Shown here: positions 1 through 8,760 of the stretch, one piece after another
Layout: every line of letters begins with the position of its first letter
Numbering within the stretch: position 1 is the stretch's first letter
NCBI GenBank assembly: GCA_002238685.1
Contig: MPMV01000042.1
Span: forward strand, 1-40,368
Direction: 5' to 3'
Source of the DNA: a bacterium EF100-94H03 bin56
GTDB lineage: Bacteria; Pseudomonadota; Alphaproteobacteria; SP197
DNA length: 40,368 nucleotides
Translations under genes and position numbers: made by a program
Notes under the pieces: generated by a model
Told to the model about the DNA's origin: nothing
Seen by the model: the letters and a program-made list of their open reading frames with translations, nothing else
Databases searched by the model: none

Positions 1-47
1 GTGCGTTACACGAAATGTGCGCCGCTCAACGCAGCTTAGATGCGTAG

Positions 48-458
48 TTGAATGCCTTGTCCCACGCATGGGGAGACGACAATCTGTATCTGCGCCGGCG
101 CGACAGGAAAATCCTCATGACCGTCGAACACCGCGCCGCCGCCGGTATCGGTGACATCGAGATCGAACTCGCCGATGACGCCAACGGACCCGCCCTGCGC
201 CTCGTGACGCAGACACCCGGTCAGGATCCCGCACCACCCATCGAGAGCCGCGTCATCCAGGCCATCAACGAGGCAGACGCACCTCTCTCCAGGGCCGAGA
301 TCCGGGCCGCCGCCAGGGCCCGCAACGCAACCGTCGTCGACGCCATCGACAAACTCGCACGCCAGGGAGCCATCGTGCCCGTGCCCAAAGGACGCTGGCG
401 CCTCGCACAACAATCCCGCGGCGACACGGCCGGCGATCCGTTCCCGGCACATCCTTGA
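48..458 (+). pseudogene. C-terminal scrap of a possible RepA-like AAA ATPase
   Basis: The frame encodes a basic segment, a short beta-rich stretch and a C-terminal region that looks like a winged helix (about residues 75-125, with repeated RAEIRAAARAR-type helices followed by a GRWRL wing). This resembles the C-terminal tail of phage or plasmid RepA-like AAA ATPases. An in-frame TAG at 45-47 and the lack of Walker motifs mean that the ATPase core is absent. If it is still translated, the best start is the ATG at 117, giving 113 residues. The family assignment is from pattern memory only. It may equally be a small winged-helix protein. It fits a decayed mobile-element context, with transposase remains just downstream. 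Confidence 0.35.
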
Positions 459-758
459 GAGTTGCAGGGAACGGGAACGGGAACGTCTCCCTCTCACAGG
501 CAGTTCCTCGCAAGGACACGGGACGCTCGTCGGAGCCCCTGTGACCCCCTACCCGACGGCGACCGTCACCCTCACCGAAACCGCCGTCCACGGCCTCGCC
601 GCAATCAGCCCGATGGACCGCAGCGGGTCACACGAACGCCCTCATCCACAATGACCGCACAATCCGGGAAATCCAGGTCCCAGGCGCGCAAGATAATCCG
701 GGGAATCAGTGGTCAAACAGTCCGCGAGACAACACCCGGATCGGAGGTGCGACGGATA
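459..758. other. Intergenic stretch, no convincing gene
   Basis: About 300 bases between the AAA-like scrap and the transposase remnant. The only frame with a plausible ribosome binding site is a GTG at 541, with GGAG five bases upstream, encoding 37 residues up to a TGA at 652-654. I do not recognise the peptide and would not call it a gene. The rest shows no motif I can support. Confidence 0.5.
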
Positions 759-1700
759 TCATGCGCTGTTGGGATCTGGCGGCGGCTTCCCGGCGAGCGG
801 AAGCCTTCCCGCGGGACGGGTCTCGGGACACCGGTCTGGCGTGTCGGCAGGGATCAGCTGGTATCGGGTCCGGTGCCGGTCCGCACCAGACTTCTCAGGT
901 TGCCGCTCCTCGACGCTGGCGTGAGCGAGGGCCATCATCCGAGGCTGGGGCGAGGTTGACCCGGGCTTTCATCTTGCCCAGGCCCCGGATGGTGTGGTGC
1001 CCGAAGCCGAAGCTCCGATCCAGACGGCCGTTGATGCGCTCCAGCGCCGAACGTTGAGCGATAGCAGCGTTGCCAGGTGAGCGAACTGCTCAGGTGTCGG
1101 GGTGAAGATCCGGCAATCGACGTCGAGAGGAAAACGGACGATACGGCCATGGCCGTTCGTGTGGCAGTCCCGATAGCCTCGCAGGCCTTCCGGCCCTGGC
1201 AGTCGAACCCATGAGCTGTCGCCGGACAACGGTCCTTGAAAGTTCCTCTCGTCGCCTCGAAGCCATGGAAGGCGAGATCACGTTCGATGCCGGTCCGGGG
1301 ACAGATGCAGCGGACCTCGCCGCGTTCCGCGTAGACGATGGTGTCGGCCTTCCCGGCATCGAGCGGCCGGGTGATCCGTTTCTTCGGATCATGGCCGGGC
1401 TCCGCCTTCTCCTCGCGTCACATCATGCGCGTGTCGATGATCGGGCGGATTTGCCATGTCTCCCACAAGGCCTTCCTGAGAGAACCGCTGTCGCAGCCCC
1501 GGCCGGCGTCGGTGTCCTTGCAGCGCCGCGCCAGGTCAGGTCTTTCCTCGAACACCTAGCAACCCCTTGAGGGCCGGCCTCGGGATCGGGAAGGTTTCAT
1601 GTCTGGACCAGTGGAACGGAAGCGCAGGTCGAGGGCGTCTGGCTCCGGAGCATGACTCTGTCGTCGCGTTCCACCGCCCCTTGAGACCAACGATGAAGTG
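759..1700 (-). pseudogene. Decayed DDE transposase (IS1182-like)
   Basis: On the minus strand, pieces of one transposase appear in order but in different frames. Around 1485-1200 one frame carries WQIRPIIDTRMM, then an in-frame TGA where a Trp codon (TGG) would be expected, then REEKAEPGHDP, KADTIVYAERGEVRCICP and FHGFEATRGTFKDRCPA. Around 1160-1080 a second frame carries the segment with CRIFTPTP. Around 1056-950 a third frame carries SALERINGRLDRSFGF and HHTIRGLGKMKARVNLA. From about 938 a shift leads to MMALAHASVEERQ, and the frame closes with TGA at 759-761. These are conserved blocks of the C-terminal half of DDE transposases found in many alphaproteobacterial insertion sequences. At least one nonsense codon and three frameshifts make it non-functional. 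The upstream end, about 1700, is approximate, and I found no terminal inverted repeats. The exact IS family is less certain than the transposase call. Confidence 0.75.
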
Positions 1701-2086
1701 GGTTTGGAGGCGACTGGCAACATCACGGCGATCATTCGACTGTTGAGCTTTCGCAGCGAGACTGGCGATTGCCAATCCGCCTCAGGCGCGTGTGAGCGCT
1801 CGGCGGAGTCAGGCCCGGGCCGTGAGCAAGAACTCCGGACACAACCGACAACGCCGGCGAAGCTTCGCCGAGGCTGGGCCGAGGATTGGCGACCATGTCC
1901 ATTCCGGCGGTCGCCATGTCTCGTTTTCACTCCGGCGGGCCGCAAGCAAGGCGGTCGGGACCGGGTTCATCGTCAGGGAACTGTTCCGGACCAGCTGGGA
2001 GTCGGTGGCGCAGATGGATCCGGGGATCGACGCCGGCACGCTGAAGTAGCTGCGAAGAGATGCTCCACTCCAGTTATCGGACCGCC

Positions 2087-2156
2087 TTGTGGTCATAGGT
2101 TGTGGCGTCGTTATGGTCGCATCCTGTGGTCTCCTTGTGGTCACAGGTTGTGGTGT
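2087..2156 (+). repeat. Direct repeat, 23-bp units 47 bp apart
   Basis: The unit at 2087-2109 and the unit at 2134-2156 are the same 23-mer with two differences (core TGTGGTCAYAGGTTGTGG). A more degenerate related unit (TATGGTCGCATCCTGTGGTC) lies between them at 2112-2131, so the arrangement is close to a three-unit array of about 23 bp. The array falls in otherwise gene-poor DNA. It could be an iteron-like or slippage-derived array, and nothing visible assigns a function. Confidence 0.6.
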
Positions 2157-2159
2157 ACT

Positions 2160-2282
2160 TGTGGTGTCGGAGATCTGCTTCACGACGAAGCGCGAGATGG
2201 GCATGACGCCGATCCGTGCCCACGCGCTGTCGGAGGCCATGATGGAACGCGCCTTGCGCTTCGGCTCCTTCGTGTCCATCAT
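2160..2282 (-). pseudogene. Possible ribbon-helix-helix protein scrap
   Basis: On the minus strand from the ATG at 2282, the frame reads a basic start (MMDTKEPKRKARS), then ASDSAWARIG and MPISRFVVKQI. This pattern (basic beta-strand, then a helix starting at an SDxxW-type motif, then a helix with SRFVV) resembles ribbon-helix-helix proteins of mobilisation or antitoxin type. The loop between the two helices is missing several residues that intact members have. The frame continues into the repeat region as low-complexity sequence, to 1809. I regard this as a possible remnant only. Confidence 0.25.
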
Positions 2283-2334
2283 TCGCACAGGCGCTGGTGA
2301 CCGGGACGACATATGGCGTCCGTGAATGGTGTGA

Positions 2335-2620
2335 CGAGGTGCATATATGATTTATATATCATGAAACCTCAATGCCATTCATTGAATCCAATTGTTCGTG
2401 TTTTCCATGTGCTGGCGGATTACCGCCGTAGCTGGCTCATTGAAGAAATGGTATCGATGACTTCCTCGAGTGCAACTACGCGATACAGGGTATGCACTCT
2501 AGTACAGGCCATATGGCGTCGGAGGTGCTTGACAGGGGCATTATTGTAGCGTAGTTACAGACGACTAGAGAGGGACGCGTTGTTTGTGGGTCAGATCATA
2601 CAGGTGCGATGTTCGCTATT
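2335..2620. other. AT-rich foreign-looking patch
   Basis: Local composition drops well below that of the surrounding genes, with runs such as GCATATATGATTTATATATC near 2340. The 11-mer CATATGGCGTC occurs near both ends, at 2310 and 2511. No open frame here looks like a real protein. It lies directly next to the broken end of the autotransporter gene. Confidence 0.45.
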
Positions 2621-2621
2621 T

Positions 2622-2634
2622 TGGTGTCACACCA
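2622..2634. repeat. 13-bp palindrome at the autotransporter break
   Basis: TGGTGTCACACCA is a perfect palindrome around one central base. It overlaps the last sense codons and the TGA stop of the truncated autotransporter frame. It sits exactly where barrel homology ends and AT-rich DNA begins. It could be part of a recombination site or a chance feature. Confidence 0.45.
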
Positions 2635-4510
2635 GCGTCCCGCTCAGGCCCGCCGCCACCATCCGCTGCGTCATGTCACTCGATTGCGTGCCCGACGCAT
2701 CCTCGATCTCGACCTCGCCCCAGCCATGGCCCGCCATCGCCCACAGGCTCATGCCCCCCGGCGCCTGCCAGCCCACGTAGGGATTGATGCTCGTCACCGT
2801 CGTCGTGAACTCCCCCGCCGAGGCGCCGGCGGACGTGTAGTCCACCGCCCCGCGCGAGCGACCCACCGACACGCCCGCCAGCATCTCCTCGCTCAGTTGG
2901 GTGTCGACCCCCAGGTTGGCGCTCAGCACGCTGCCGTCGTAGCCGACGCTCTCGGCATTGCCGCCGGAGATGGTGCGCCAGTCTCCGCTTGCCCACAGCG
3001 TCAGGTTCCCGAGCAGACCGCCGGCTCCCGTCCCCGACGCGCCGAGCGGCAGCGTGAAGGACGAGCCCGCGAGCAGCTGGCCGGGATCGAAGGTGCCGTT
3101 CTCCAGCGCCTGCCCGTGGGCCATCAGCATATCCTCGAGCGTCGAGGCGCCCCCCAGGTTGAACTCTTCTGACGCCGCCATGCCGGAACCCGCCTGCTCG
3201 ATGCGGCTCGAGACCGCATCGACCGTGCTCGCCGTCATCGCACGCATCACCTGGGGAAGAATGGACTCGATCACCGTGTTGGGGTCGCCCGCGACCGACG
3301 GCGGGGCTGCGGTTCCGTAGAAACCCGACCCGACGATGAGGTTGACCGGGACGACGATTCCGTCCGGTCTCTCGATTTGGCTGATGAACTGCCGTGCATA
3401 GCCCACTTTGGGAACATCGGCGCTGTCGGTGTCGTCGGTGGGATCGTCGAAGTAGTACTCCACGAAGCCGCCGTCCGGGCTGCTTTTCGCCGCCTCGATG
3501 ACCTGTGGCAGAATCAACTCTCCGGTCACCGCATCCCGCACGGTCGGCCGCAGAGGCCGATTCTCGAACCTGTCCGGGAACGCCGCGTGAAACGTGATGA
3601 TATTGCTGACCGTATCCAGGACGTAGAGATACACGGAACCGTGCCTCCATGGCCCGTTCGGATCGCGCAAGGCAATCCTGGCTTTCGACAGGTCAGCTGC
3701 ATCGCCGGTCCTCTGGAGATCACGCATGTAGTTTCCCGCTTGCGTGACGAAGGCCTTCAGGGTCGCGCGGTCCACCACGTCGCTGGCCGTGATGGTGGGA
3801 TTGCCGTAATCGATGGCTTCAGCGCTGATGGGAACCAGGTGCGCCTCACTGAGATCGAATCCCGCGAGCAGCACGATCGGAGCGCGAAGATCTGGCGAGA
3901 CATAGACGCTGGCATAGCCCGAAGCACCGGGTATGGCTGGCCGTACGCCCGGCACGGGGACGGTGGCATCGAACGCGCCATCCGGTTCCTGATACAGCGT
4001 GGCAAGGATCGCGGCGAGGGCGTTGTTGCGCGTATCGGGATCGCGAGAGGCCAGGTTGGCCAGATCGGCCGGGGAGATACCCAGCGCAGCAAGGATCTCC
4101 GCATAGATCAGGGGATTGAGCAGCCTGCCCGCCAAGGCCATGTCCTTCGCGTGAAGGAACACCCTGCCGTCGGGCGTCAACATTACGATGTAGGTGGAAC
4201 CGGAACGCCAGACACTCCCCTCCTGCCTGATGAGACATCCGACATAAAGCCCTTGTTCCACCGTCGTGGCCTGCAGGGCATGTTCCCTGGCCCGATCTCT
4301 CGAGGACAGCGCGAAGTCCCTCAGGAGACCAGGGTCGTTTTCCACCTGTTGCGCCGTCACAGGCGGGTCCGCGACGGGGTGAAGGCCAGCGGGAAGGGGA
4401 CAGGCCTCCTGCGCCAGAGCCGGACGCACATCGTCGAGGACGAAACCCAGCACAAGGAGACAGAACATTGCAGACAGCGATGTCCTGATTCTCCACCCTC
4501 CAGTATTCAT
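2627..4510 (-). CDS. Autotransporter with Cache-like passenger, barrel truncated
   Basis: The 627-residue product starts at the ATG at 4510, with AGGGGAG eight bases upstream. It has a signal peptide (hydrophobic core AMFCLLVLGFVL, likely cleavage after PALA, about residue 34). The passenger holds two Cache-like ligand-binding folds. The first runs from about 70 to 240. The second, about 285-400, is the clearer one: YLYVLDTVSNIITFHAAFP, then DGGFVEYYFDDP, then VNLIVGSGFY. From about residue 480 an autotransporter-type beta-barrel begins (GDWRTISGG, VDTQLSEEMLAGVSVGRS, INPYVGWQAPGG). It stops after AGLSGTLV, roughly half way through the usual barrel of about 270 residues, and lacks the terminal aromatic strand needed for outer-membrane insertion. 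The gene has its own promoter. Cache folds are usual in membrane chemoreceptors and kinases, so a Cache passenger on an autotransporter is unusual. As it stands the product is probably not assembled. It may be the 5' part of a gene broken by a recombination event at about 2630. Confidence 0.75.
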   Translation of the reverse strand: MNTGGWRIRTSLSAMFCLLVLGFVLDDVRPALAQEACPLPAGLHPVADPPVTAQQVENDPGLLRDFALSSRDRAREHALQATTVEQGLYVGCLIRQEGSVWRSGSTYIVMLTPDGRVFLHAKDMALAGRLLNPLIYAEILAALGISPADLANLASRDPDTRNNALAAILATLYQEPDGAFDATVPVPGVRPAIPGASGYASVYVSPDLRAPIVLLAGFDLSEAHLVPISAEAIDYGNPTITASDVVDRATLKAFVTQAGNYMRDLQRTGDAADLSKARIALRDPNGPWRHGSVYLYVLDTVSNIITFHAAFPDRFENRPLRPTVRDAVTGELILPQVIEAAKSSPDGGFVEYYFDDPTDDTDSADVPKVGYARQFISQIERPDGIVVPVNLIVGSGFYGTAAPPSVAGDPNTVIESILPQVMRAMTASTVDAVSSRIEQAGSGMAASEEFNLGGASTLEDMLMAHGQALENGTFDPGQLLAGSSFTLPLGASGTGAGGLLGNLTLWASGDWRTISGGNAESVGYDGSVLSANLGVDTQLSEEMLAGVSVGRSRGAVDYTSAGASAGEFTTTVTSINPYVGWQAPGGMSLWAMAGHGWGEVEIEDASGTQSSDMTQRMVAAGLSGTLV

Positions 4511-4546
4511 CTGGCAAGCTCCCCTCTGCCTGGAACGTCTGCACGG

Positions 4547-4575
4547 TGTATAGCAGGATTTGTGCAAAATGTTAA
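4547..4575 (-). promoter_or_regulatory. Sigma-70-like promoter of the autotransporter
   Basis: On the minus strand TTAACA (4575-4570) is followed after exactly 17 bases by TATACA (4552-4547). Transcription would start near 4540, leaving a leader of about 30 bases that contains the AGGGGAG ribosome binding site before the ATG at 4510. Confidence 0.55.
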
Positions 4576-4779
4576 TGTGGAGAGCGAATTACATAATGAT
4601 CTGAAGGATTTCGAGGAAATGCCAACTGTGTGACGGCGCGGCAGAACCGCCGCCCGGCGCTCCGGTGTTGCGAGCACATCCAGAGGCCAGGTGACTGACA
4701 CTGATTTGTCACACGAGATCACGCAAGAAAACACCAACGGATGTCAAGTCATCCATGTCATCTGCTTGTCAATCGTCAG

Positions 4780-6861
4780 CTACGTCATGGCCGGTTCAAT
4801 GACATGAAGCTCGCGGCGGAACGGTACATCGCCGGGATCGATGTCCGTCCCGAGCTCGCGGGCATAGCGATGACCCTCGTAGACAGCGGTTGCGATGATG
4901 CCCGGCGCCTGGCAGTCGCCAACCCTGCGCAGGGTGCGAATGCCGGTATCGGGCGTGACATCGAGCGCCTGCACCACATCATGGTAGAGGCTGTCTTCCG
5001 GCAGTCGCGCTGTGATCATGACGACGCCGTCGACCGGCAGCGTCACCTCGCGACGCCGCAAGCTGTCATGGAGCAGCGCCTGACCGGTTTCCACGGCGAG
5101 AAGGGTCGTGTTGGCATGAAGGTTCACGCCGGCATCATGAAGGCGTTCCTGGTTCGCCTCGTGTTCCAGCGTGTGGGTCAGCCAGGCGGCGACCGTCGCC
5201 ATCGGCGTCGCCAGGCTCACGTCGTAGCCTTCCGCGCTCAACAGCTCACCAAGCACGCTGGCCATGTAGTAATGATCGTCGTCGAACAGCAGCACCTTGC
5301 GTCCCGGTGGCCGGCGCCCCGCCAGAATGTCGTCGGGCGTGAGGACGTGTGCCGCGTCGCTGCCGGGCACAGGTGAGGTGAGACGGCGGCCGCAGCCATC
5401 GCGCCGCCAGGAAGCGCCGGTCGCAATCGCCACGTGATCGGCTCCAAGTTCGAGAATCTGGTCTGCGTCGAGGCGGCTCGAGCGGTAGATGTCGACATTG
5501 GGCATGCGCTGGATCTGGCTCATTCGATAGTCACGTACGCGGGCCCAGGCAGCGAGCCCGGGCAGCCGACTCTCGCGGGTGACACGCCCGCCGAGTTCTT
5601 CCTGCGCTTCGGCCAGTGTGACACGCAATCCCCGCAGTCCGGCCGCGCGCGCGGCCTCGAGTCCGGCAGGTCCGGCGCCGACGATGAGAAGGTGGGCGTC
5701 CGCTCTTGCCGGTGGCAGGGTTTCCGGATGCCAGGCCTTGCGCCATTCCTCGCCGAAGGTCGGATTCTGGGTACAGCGTGCCGGCGCAGTCATCTGGGTC
5801 CAGCCGATGCAGACATTGCAGCCGATGCACTCGCGAATGTCGTCAAGCCGGCCTTCCTCAACCTTCCTGGGCAGAAACGGATCGGCGATCGACGGTCGTG
5901 CGGCGCCGATCAGGTCGACGATACCCCGGCGGATTGCCGAGACCATGGCGTCGGGGGACGTGTAGCGTCCGACGGTGGAGACCGGTTTGGTCGTCACCTG
6001 TTTCACGAAGGCGACATAGTCCTCCTGGTAGCCCTCCGGTGCGAACCGCGACGTCTTCGAATCATTCGCCCAGTCGCTGACGTTGACATCCCACAGGTCC
6101 GGAAGCTCGGCCATCATCTCAACCGCCTCGCGACCCTCGGCATGCCATTCAAGGCCGTCCGGACCCATCATCTCGTCAACGGCAAATCGCACCACGACGC
6201 CGGTGGTGTCCCCGACCGCTTCGCGCGTCTCCTCGAGCAGTTCGCGAAACAGCCGCAGTCTGTTCTCGAGGCTGCCGCCATACTCATCGGTCCGCTGGTT
6301 GTGACGCCGTGCCAGAAAGTGACTCGGCACGGTACCGTCATGCCCGGCATAGACGATGACAATGTCGAAGCCGATATCGCGCGCCCGGACGGCTGCCCGT
6401 CTGTGGGCGCGGCGGTATTCGCGGATATCCGCGAGGTCCATGGCGCGCGCCTGGATCGGTGCAAGGCTCCAGTTCGCCGGCCGGTGCATCGGGCCGATCG
6501 GGATCTCCCGGCTGTAGAGATTCGGCGTGTCGTGGCCATTGTGGACGAGTTCGATGCCGGCGAGGCTTCCGTACCGGTGCACCTCCTCGACCATGCGGCC
6601 GAGATAGACTTCGTCGCCGGCGTCCCACATGTTCGTTTCGGCGTAGGGTGACGCGTCGCCGTTCGCCAGAAAGTCGCACTGTTCGGTGCAGACGATACCC
6701 CAGCCACCTTCGGCCTTCGCGCCCCGCATGCCGATCATGGCGTTGGGATAGACTCTGCCCATGCCGTTGCAGTGGGGTACCTGGTAGAATCTGTTGGGCG
6801 CGGTGACCGGGCCAATCGCGAGTGGTTCGAACAGGATGTCGTAGCGGGGATCGCGGGTCAC
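4780..6861 (-). CDS. Trimethylamine/dimethylamine dehydrogenase family protein
   Basis: The 693-residue flavoprotein starts at GTG 6861, with GGGAGA upstream. Family members oxidatively N-demethylate an amine to the next lower amine plus formaldehyde and pass electrons through a [4Fe-4S] cluster to an electron-transfer flavoprotein. Order: an old-yellow-enzyme-type barrel (1-375), then a nucleotide-binding region with GAGPAGLEAARAAG (about 395). By alignment from memory to the Methylophilus enzyme, Cys31 in VPHC is the 6-S-cysteinyl FMN site. Tyr171, His174 and Asp267 match the catalytic Tyr-His-Asp, Trp264 and Trp354 match aromatic-bowl residues, and Cys345, 348, 351 and 363 bind the cluster. 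Gln61 replaces the bowl Tyr60, a change I recall in dimethylamine dehydrogenases, so dimethylamine is the favoured substrate. Histamine dehydrogenase-like activity is the main alternative. It is the third gene of the operon starting at 8642. No electron-transfer flavoprotein genes are in the window. Confidence 0.88.
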   Translation of the reverse strand: MTRDPRYDILFEPLAIGPVTAPNRFYQVPHCNGMGRVYPNAMIGMRGAKAEGGWGIVCTEQCDFLANGDASPYAETNMWDAGDEVYLGRMVEEVHRYGSLAGIELVHNGHDTPNLYSREIPIGPMHRPANWSLAPIQARAMDLADIREYRRAHRRAAVRARDIGFDIVIVYAGHDGTVPSHFLARRHNQRTDEYGGSLENRLRLFRELLEETREAVGDTTGVVVRFAVDEMMGPDGLEWHAEGREAVEMMAELPDLWDVNVSDWANDSKTSRFAPEGYQEDYVAFVKQVTTKPVSTVGRYTSPDAMVSAIRRGIVDLIGAARPSIADPFLPRKVEEGRLDDIRECIGCNVCIGWTQMTAPARCTQNPTFGEEWRKAWHPETLPPARADAHLLIVGAGPAGLEAARAAGLRGLRVTLAEAQEELGGRVTRESRLPGLAAWARVRDYRMSQIQRMPNVDIYRSSRLDADQILELGADHVAIATGASWRRDGCGRRLTSPVPGSDAAHVLTPDDILAGRRPPGRKVLLFDDDHYYMASVLGELLSAEGYDVSLATPMATVAAWLTHTLEHEANQERLHDAGVNLHANTTLLAVETGQALLHDSLRRREVTLPVDGVVMITARLPEDSLYHDVVQALDVTPDTGIRTLRRVGDCQAPGIIATAVYEGHRYARELGTDIDPGDVPFRRELHVIEPAMT

Positions 6862-6883
6862 AGCTCATTCTCCCGGGTTGTGG

Positions 6884-7705
6884 TCATGCCTCCTGGCGCG
6901 GCCGTTGTCCGCGCAGGTGGTGAGGGCAGTGCTCACCCGTTCCGAGAACCGCAACCATGGCTTTCCAGGTCTCAACCTGATGGTCGACGAACTCAACACC
7001 ATATCTGTCTTTCAGATCAGTGCGTGCCGCACCCGTCAGAAAGTCGAGTTCACTGCGGCTCACGTCCCTGTACCACGCATTGCGGTTGGTCAGGCTCACG
7101 TTCACGAATCCTGCGCCCGTGAGGGCTGTCTCGTAGCGGTCCGGAGAGGCCATGGAAAAGTCGAGCCCCTCCAGTTCGATGTAACGCGCCATCCCGGGGC
7201 TCGGAGTGTCATCATGGGAGATCAGCCAGTCCGAGGCAGCGAACCAGCCGCCGGGTTCCAGGACGCGGAACACCTCGCGGGCAAGGAAGTCCTTGTCCGC
7301 GACATGGATGATGGCGTCCTTGGAAAAGACGACATCAAAGCTCCGGTCTGCAAACTCGAGCGGGCCTGGCGCCACCTGCTGAATCGTCACCCGGTCGGCG
7401 GCTCCTGCGTCACGCGCACGCTCACGCGCCGCAGTGCAGGCCGGCGCCTCGACGTCGATTCCGGTGACATGGCCCGCGCCGTGATCGAGCGCCAGCGAGA
7501 GCGTGATGCCGCCCGATCCGCAACCGATGTCGAGAATGCGGGCACCATCAAGGTCGAGACCCTCAAGGATGCGGGTGACCTCGTCCGGTCCCCCGGGCGA
7601 GAGGTATCCGCTCCCCCACACCTCCTCGAGAAAGGTGATGTAGCTGTCGTCGTAAAATTCTTCGTCCACGATCTCCTCCGTCAACCCCCGGACACGACGA
7701 TTCAT
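6884..7705 (-). CDS. Class I SAM-dependent methyltransferase
   Basis: The 273-residue product has the SAM-binding motif [10 protein letters not shown] (about residues 57-66), an acidic residue after strand 2 (GIDVE) and the post-motif [13 protein letters not shown]. The upstream GSGYLSPGG block is typical of methyltransferases related to phosphoethanolamine and glycine/sarcosine N-methyltransferases, so a small amine is a reasonable but unproven acceptor. The stop lies 22 bases before the start of the amine dehydrogenase, and the PhyH gene ends 58 bases upstream, so the three genes form an operon. The start at 7705 has only a weak ribosome binding site (GGAC). A methyl-transferring enzyme beside a demethylating one suggests methylated-amine turnover. 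The exact substrate cannot be read from the sequence. Confidence 0.85.
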   Translation of the reverse strand: MNRRVRGLTEEIVDEEFYDDSYITFLEEVWGSGYLSPGGPDEVTRILEGLDLDGARILDIGCGSGGITLSLALDHGAGHVTGIDVEAPACTAARERARDAGAADRVTIQQVAPGPLEFADRSFDVVFSKDAIIHVADKDFLAREVFRVLEPGGWFAASDWLISHDDTPSPGMARYIELEGLDFSMASPDRYETALTGAGFVNVSLTNRNAWYRDVSRSELDFLTGAARTDLKDRYGVEFVDHQVETWKAMVAVLGTGEHCPHHLRGQRPRQEA

Positions 7706-7763
7706 GCGTCCGGGTCAGGTATCGTTGTCGGGTCACTTCCCCGAGGCTTCCGCAATGGCGGCG

Positions 7764-8642
7764 TCATCCTCCGCCCTGGGCCCAGGCGTCCTCCATCGTA
7801 CCCGCCGGGCTGCGGCCAGTCCGCCATGAGGGCTCCGGTGGCGTGCTGACCCACGCAGGACAGTCACCGCGGTAGTGGCCGCACCGGTCATCGCCGAAAC
7901 CATGGGACATGTAACCCAGCAATGCCCGCAGGCGGGGTCCGTAACGGGCCGCAATCTCGGGTGGCGTCGTCAGGTACTGATTGACTTCCGGTCGCAACCA
8001 GCCGAGGCAGTAACTGTTGATCAGACCCAGACGTGGCGCATTGCTCCGGTTGCCGCCGCCGCCATGCCACGTCGAGCCGAGGAAGAAGAGTGCTGACCCC
8101 TTTGGCATTTCGGCAACGCTCCAGCGGGATATGTCGGGCAGATGCCATGAGCGGAGGTAGCGGTGGCTGCCGGGAATCACGCGCGTTCCGCCATTCTCCT
8201 TCGTGAAGTCGCACAGGGACCACATGACTCCGAGGACCAGTTCCATGCCGGCGATGTCGATGGGGTAGACCGTGTCGTCACGGTGCAGCGCCTGGTCTGT
8301 TTCACCCGGCATGATCTCGATCGCCGTCAGGCTGCTGATCCGGTAGGTCTCGGCAAACGGCAGGAGAATTCGGTCGGCGACAGCGACGACGAGATCGTGA
8401 TCCACGAGTCCAGCCGCACCTGGCGCCGTGGACAACACGCCACCATAGCGGTGCGTCAGGTCTCCGTTGAAGGCACTGCGTGATTTCAGTCCCTCGGCAT
8501 CGAGCTGGGGCCGCAATTCGCCGGCCACGGTGTCTGCCAGGTCCGGCGGAGCGAGTTCCCCCACGGCAACGGCACCGTCACGATGCAGGATGCGTGCGAC
8601 GGTATCGGCATCGGCGCTGCGATCGAGTACGGCGAGGTCCAT
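7764..8642 (-). CDS. PhyH-family Fe(II)/2-oxoglutarate dioxygenase
   Basis: The 292-residue protein belongs to the phytanoyl-CoA dioxygenase family, non-haem iron enzymes that hydroxylate a substrate while decarboxylating 2-oxoglutarate. The iron triad is visible as His120-x-Asp122 (LHRDD) and His193 (STWHGGG), and Arg204 is placed to bind 2-oxoglutarate. NGGTRVIPGSH (about 150-160) is a family hallmark. I chose the ATG at 8642 because GGAG lies six bases upstream; a GTG at 8666 and an ATG at 8654 are in frame but lack a ribosome binding site. It is first in the operon with the methyltransferase and amine dehydrogenase. Bacterial members act on ectoine, amino acids and various amines. Hydroxylation of an N-methyl carbon followed by loss of formaldehyde would fit this locus, but that is inference. 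Confidence 0.85.
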   Translation of the reverse strand: MDLAVLDRSADADTVARILHRDGAVAVGELAPPDLADTVAGELRPQLDAEGLKSRSAFNGDLTHRYGGVLSTAPGAAGLVDHDLVVAVADRILLPFAETYRISSLTAIEIMPGETDQALHRDDTVYPIDIAGMELVLGVMWSLCDFTKENGGTRVIPGSHRYLRSWHLPDISRWSVAEMPKGSALFFLGSTWHGGGGNRSNAPRLGLINSYCLGWLRPEVNQYLTTPPEIAARYGPRLRALLGYMSHGFGDDRCGHYRGDCPAWVSTPPEPSWRTGRSPAGTMEDAWAQGGG

Positions 8643-8703
8643 CGTGGTCTCCATGGATAGAGGCACGACATGCGCATGCCTTTCGTCCAGTTCCGGCCGG
8701 CAA

Positions 8704-8712
8704 ACTATACCA
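8704..8712 (-). promoter_or_regulatory. Extended -10 promoter of the PhyH operon
   Basis: The minus strand reads TGGTATAGT, an extended -10 (TGn plus TATAGT). No good -35 lies at the right distance, which is normal for extended -10 promoters. Transcription would begin near 8697, giving a leader of about 55 bases before the ATG at 8642. Confidence 0.45.
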
Positions 8713-8760
8713 CGTCGTCACCAGCCCGGCACCGTGAACACATCCTGTCTTCCTGCGGGG

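Larger units (their letters stand above)
1701..2626. other. Gene-poor stretch with repeats and an AT-rich patch
   Basis: There is no gene here that I can support firmly. It holds a short direct repeat (2087-2156), a possible ribbon-helix-helix scrap on the minus strand (2160-2282) and an AT-rich patch from about 2335 to 2620. The composition differs clearly from the catabolic genes to the right. The stretch ends exactly where the autotransporter frame is cut off. Confidence 0.55.

Noticed and set aside
1211..1570. Plus-strand open frame as a gene
   Set aside because: The minus strand here carries conserved transposase blocks; the plus-strand frame is their shadow.
2087..2160. CRISPR array
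   Set aside because: There are only two good units and one poor one, with spacing too short for normal spacers, and no cas genes.
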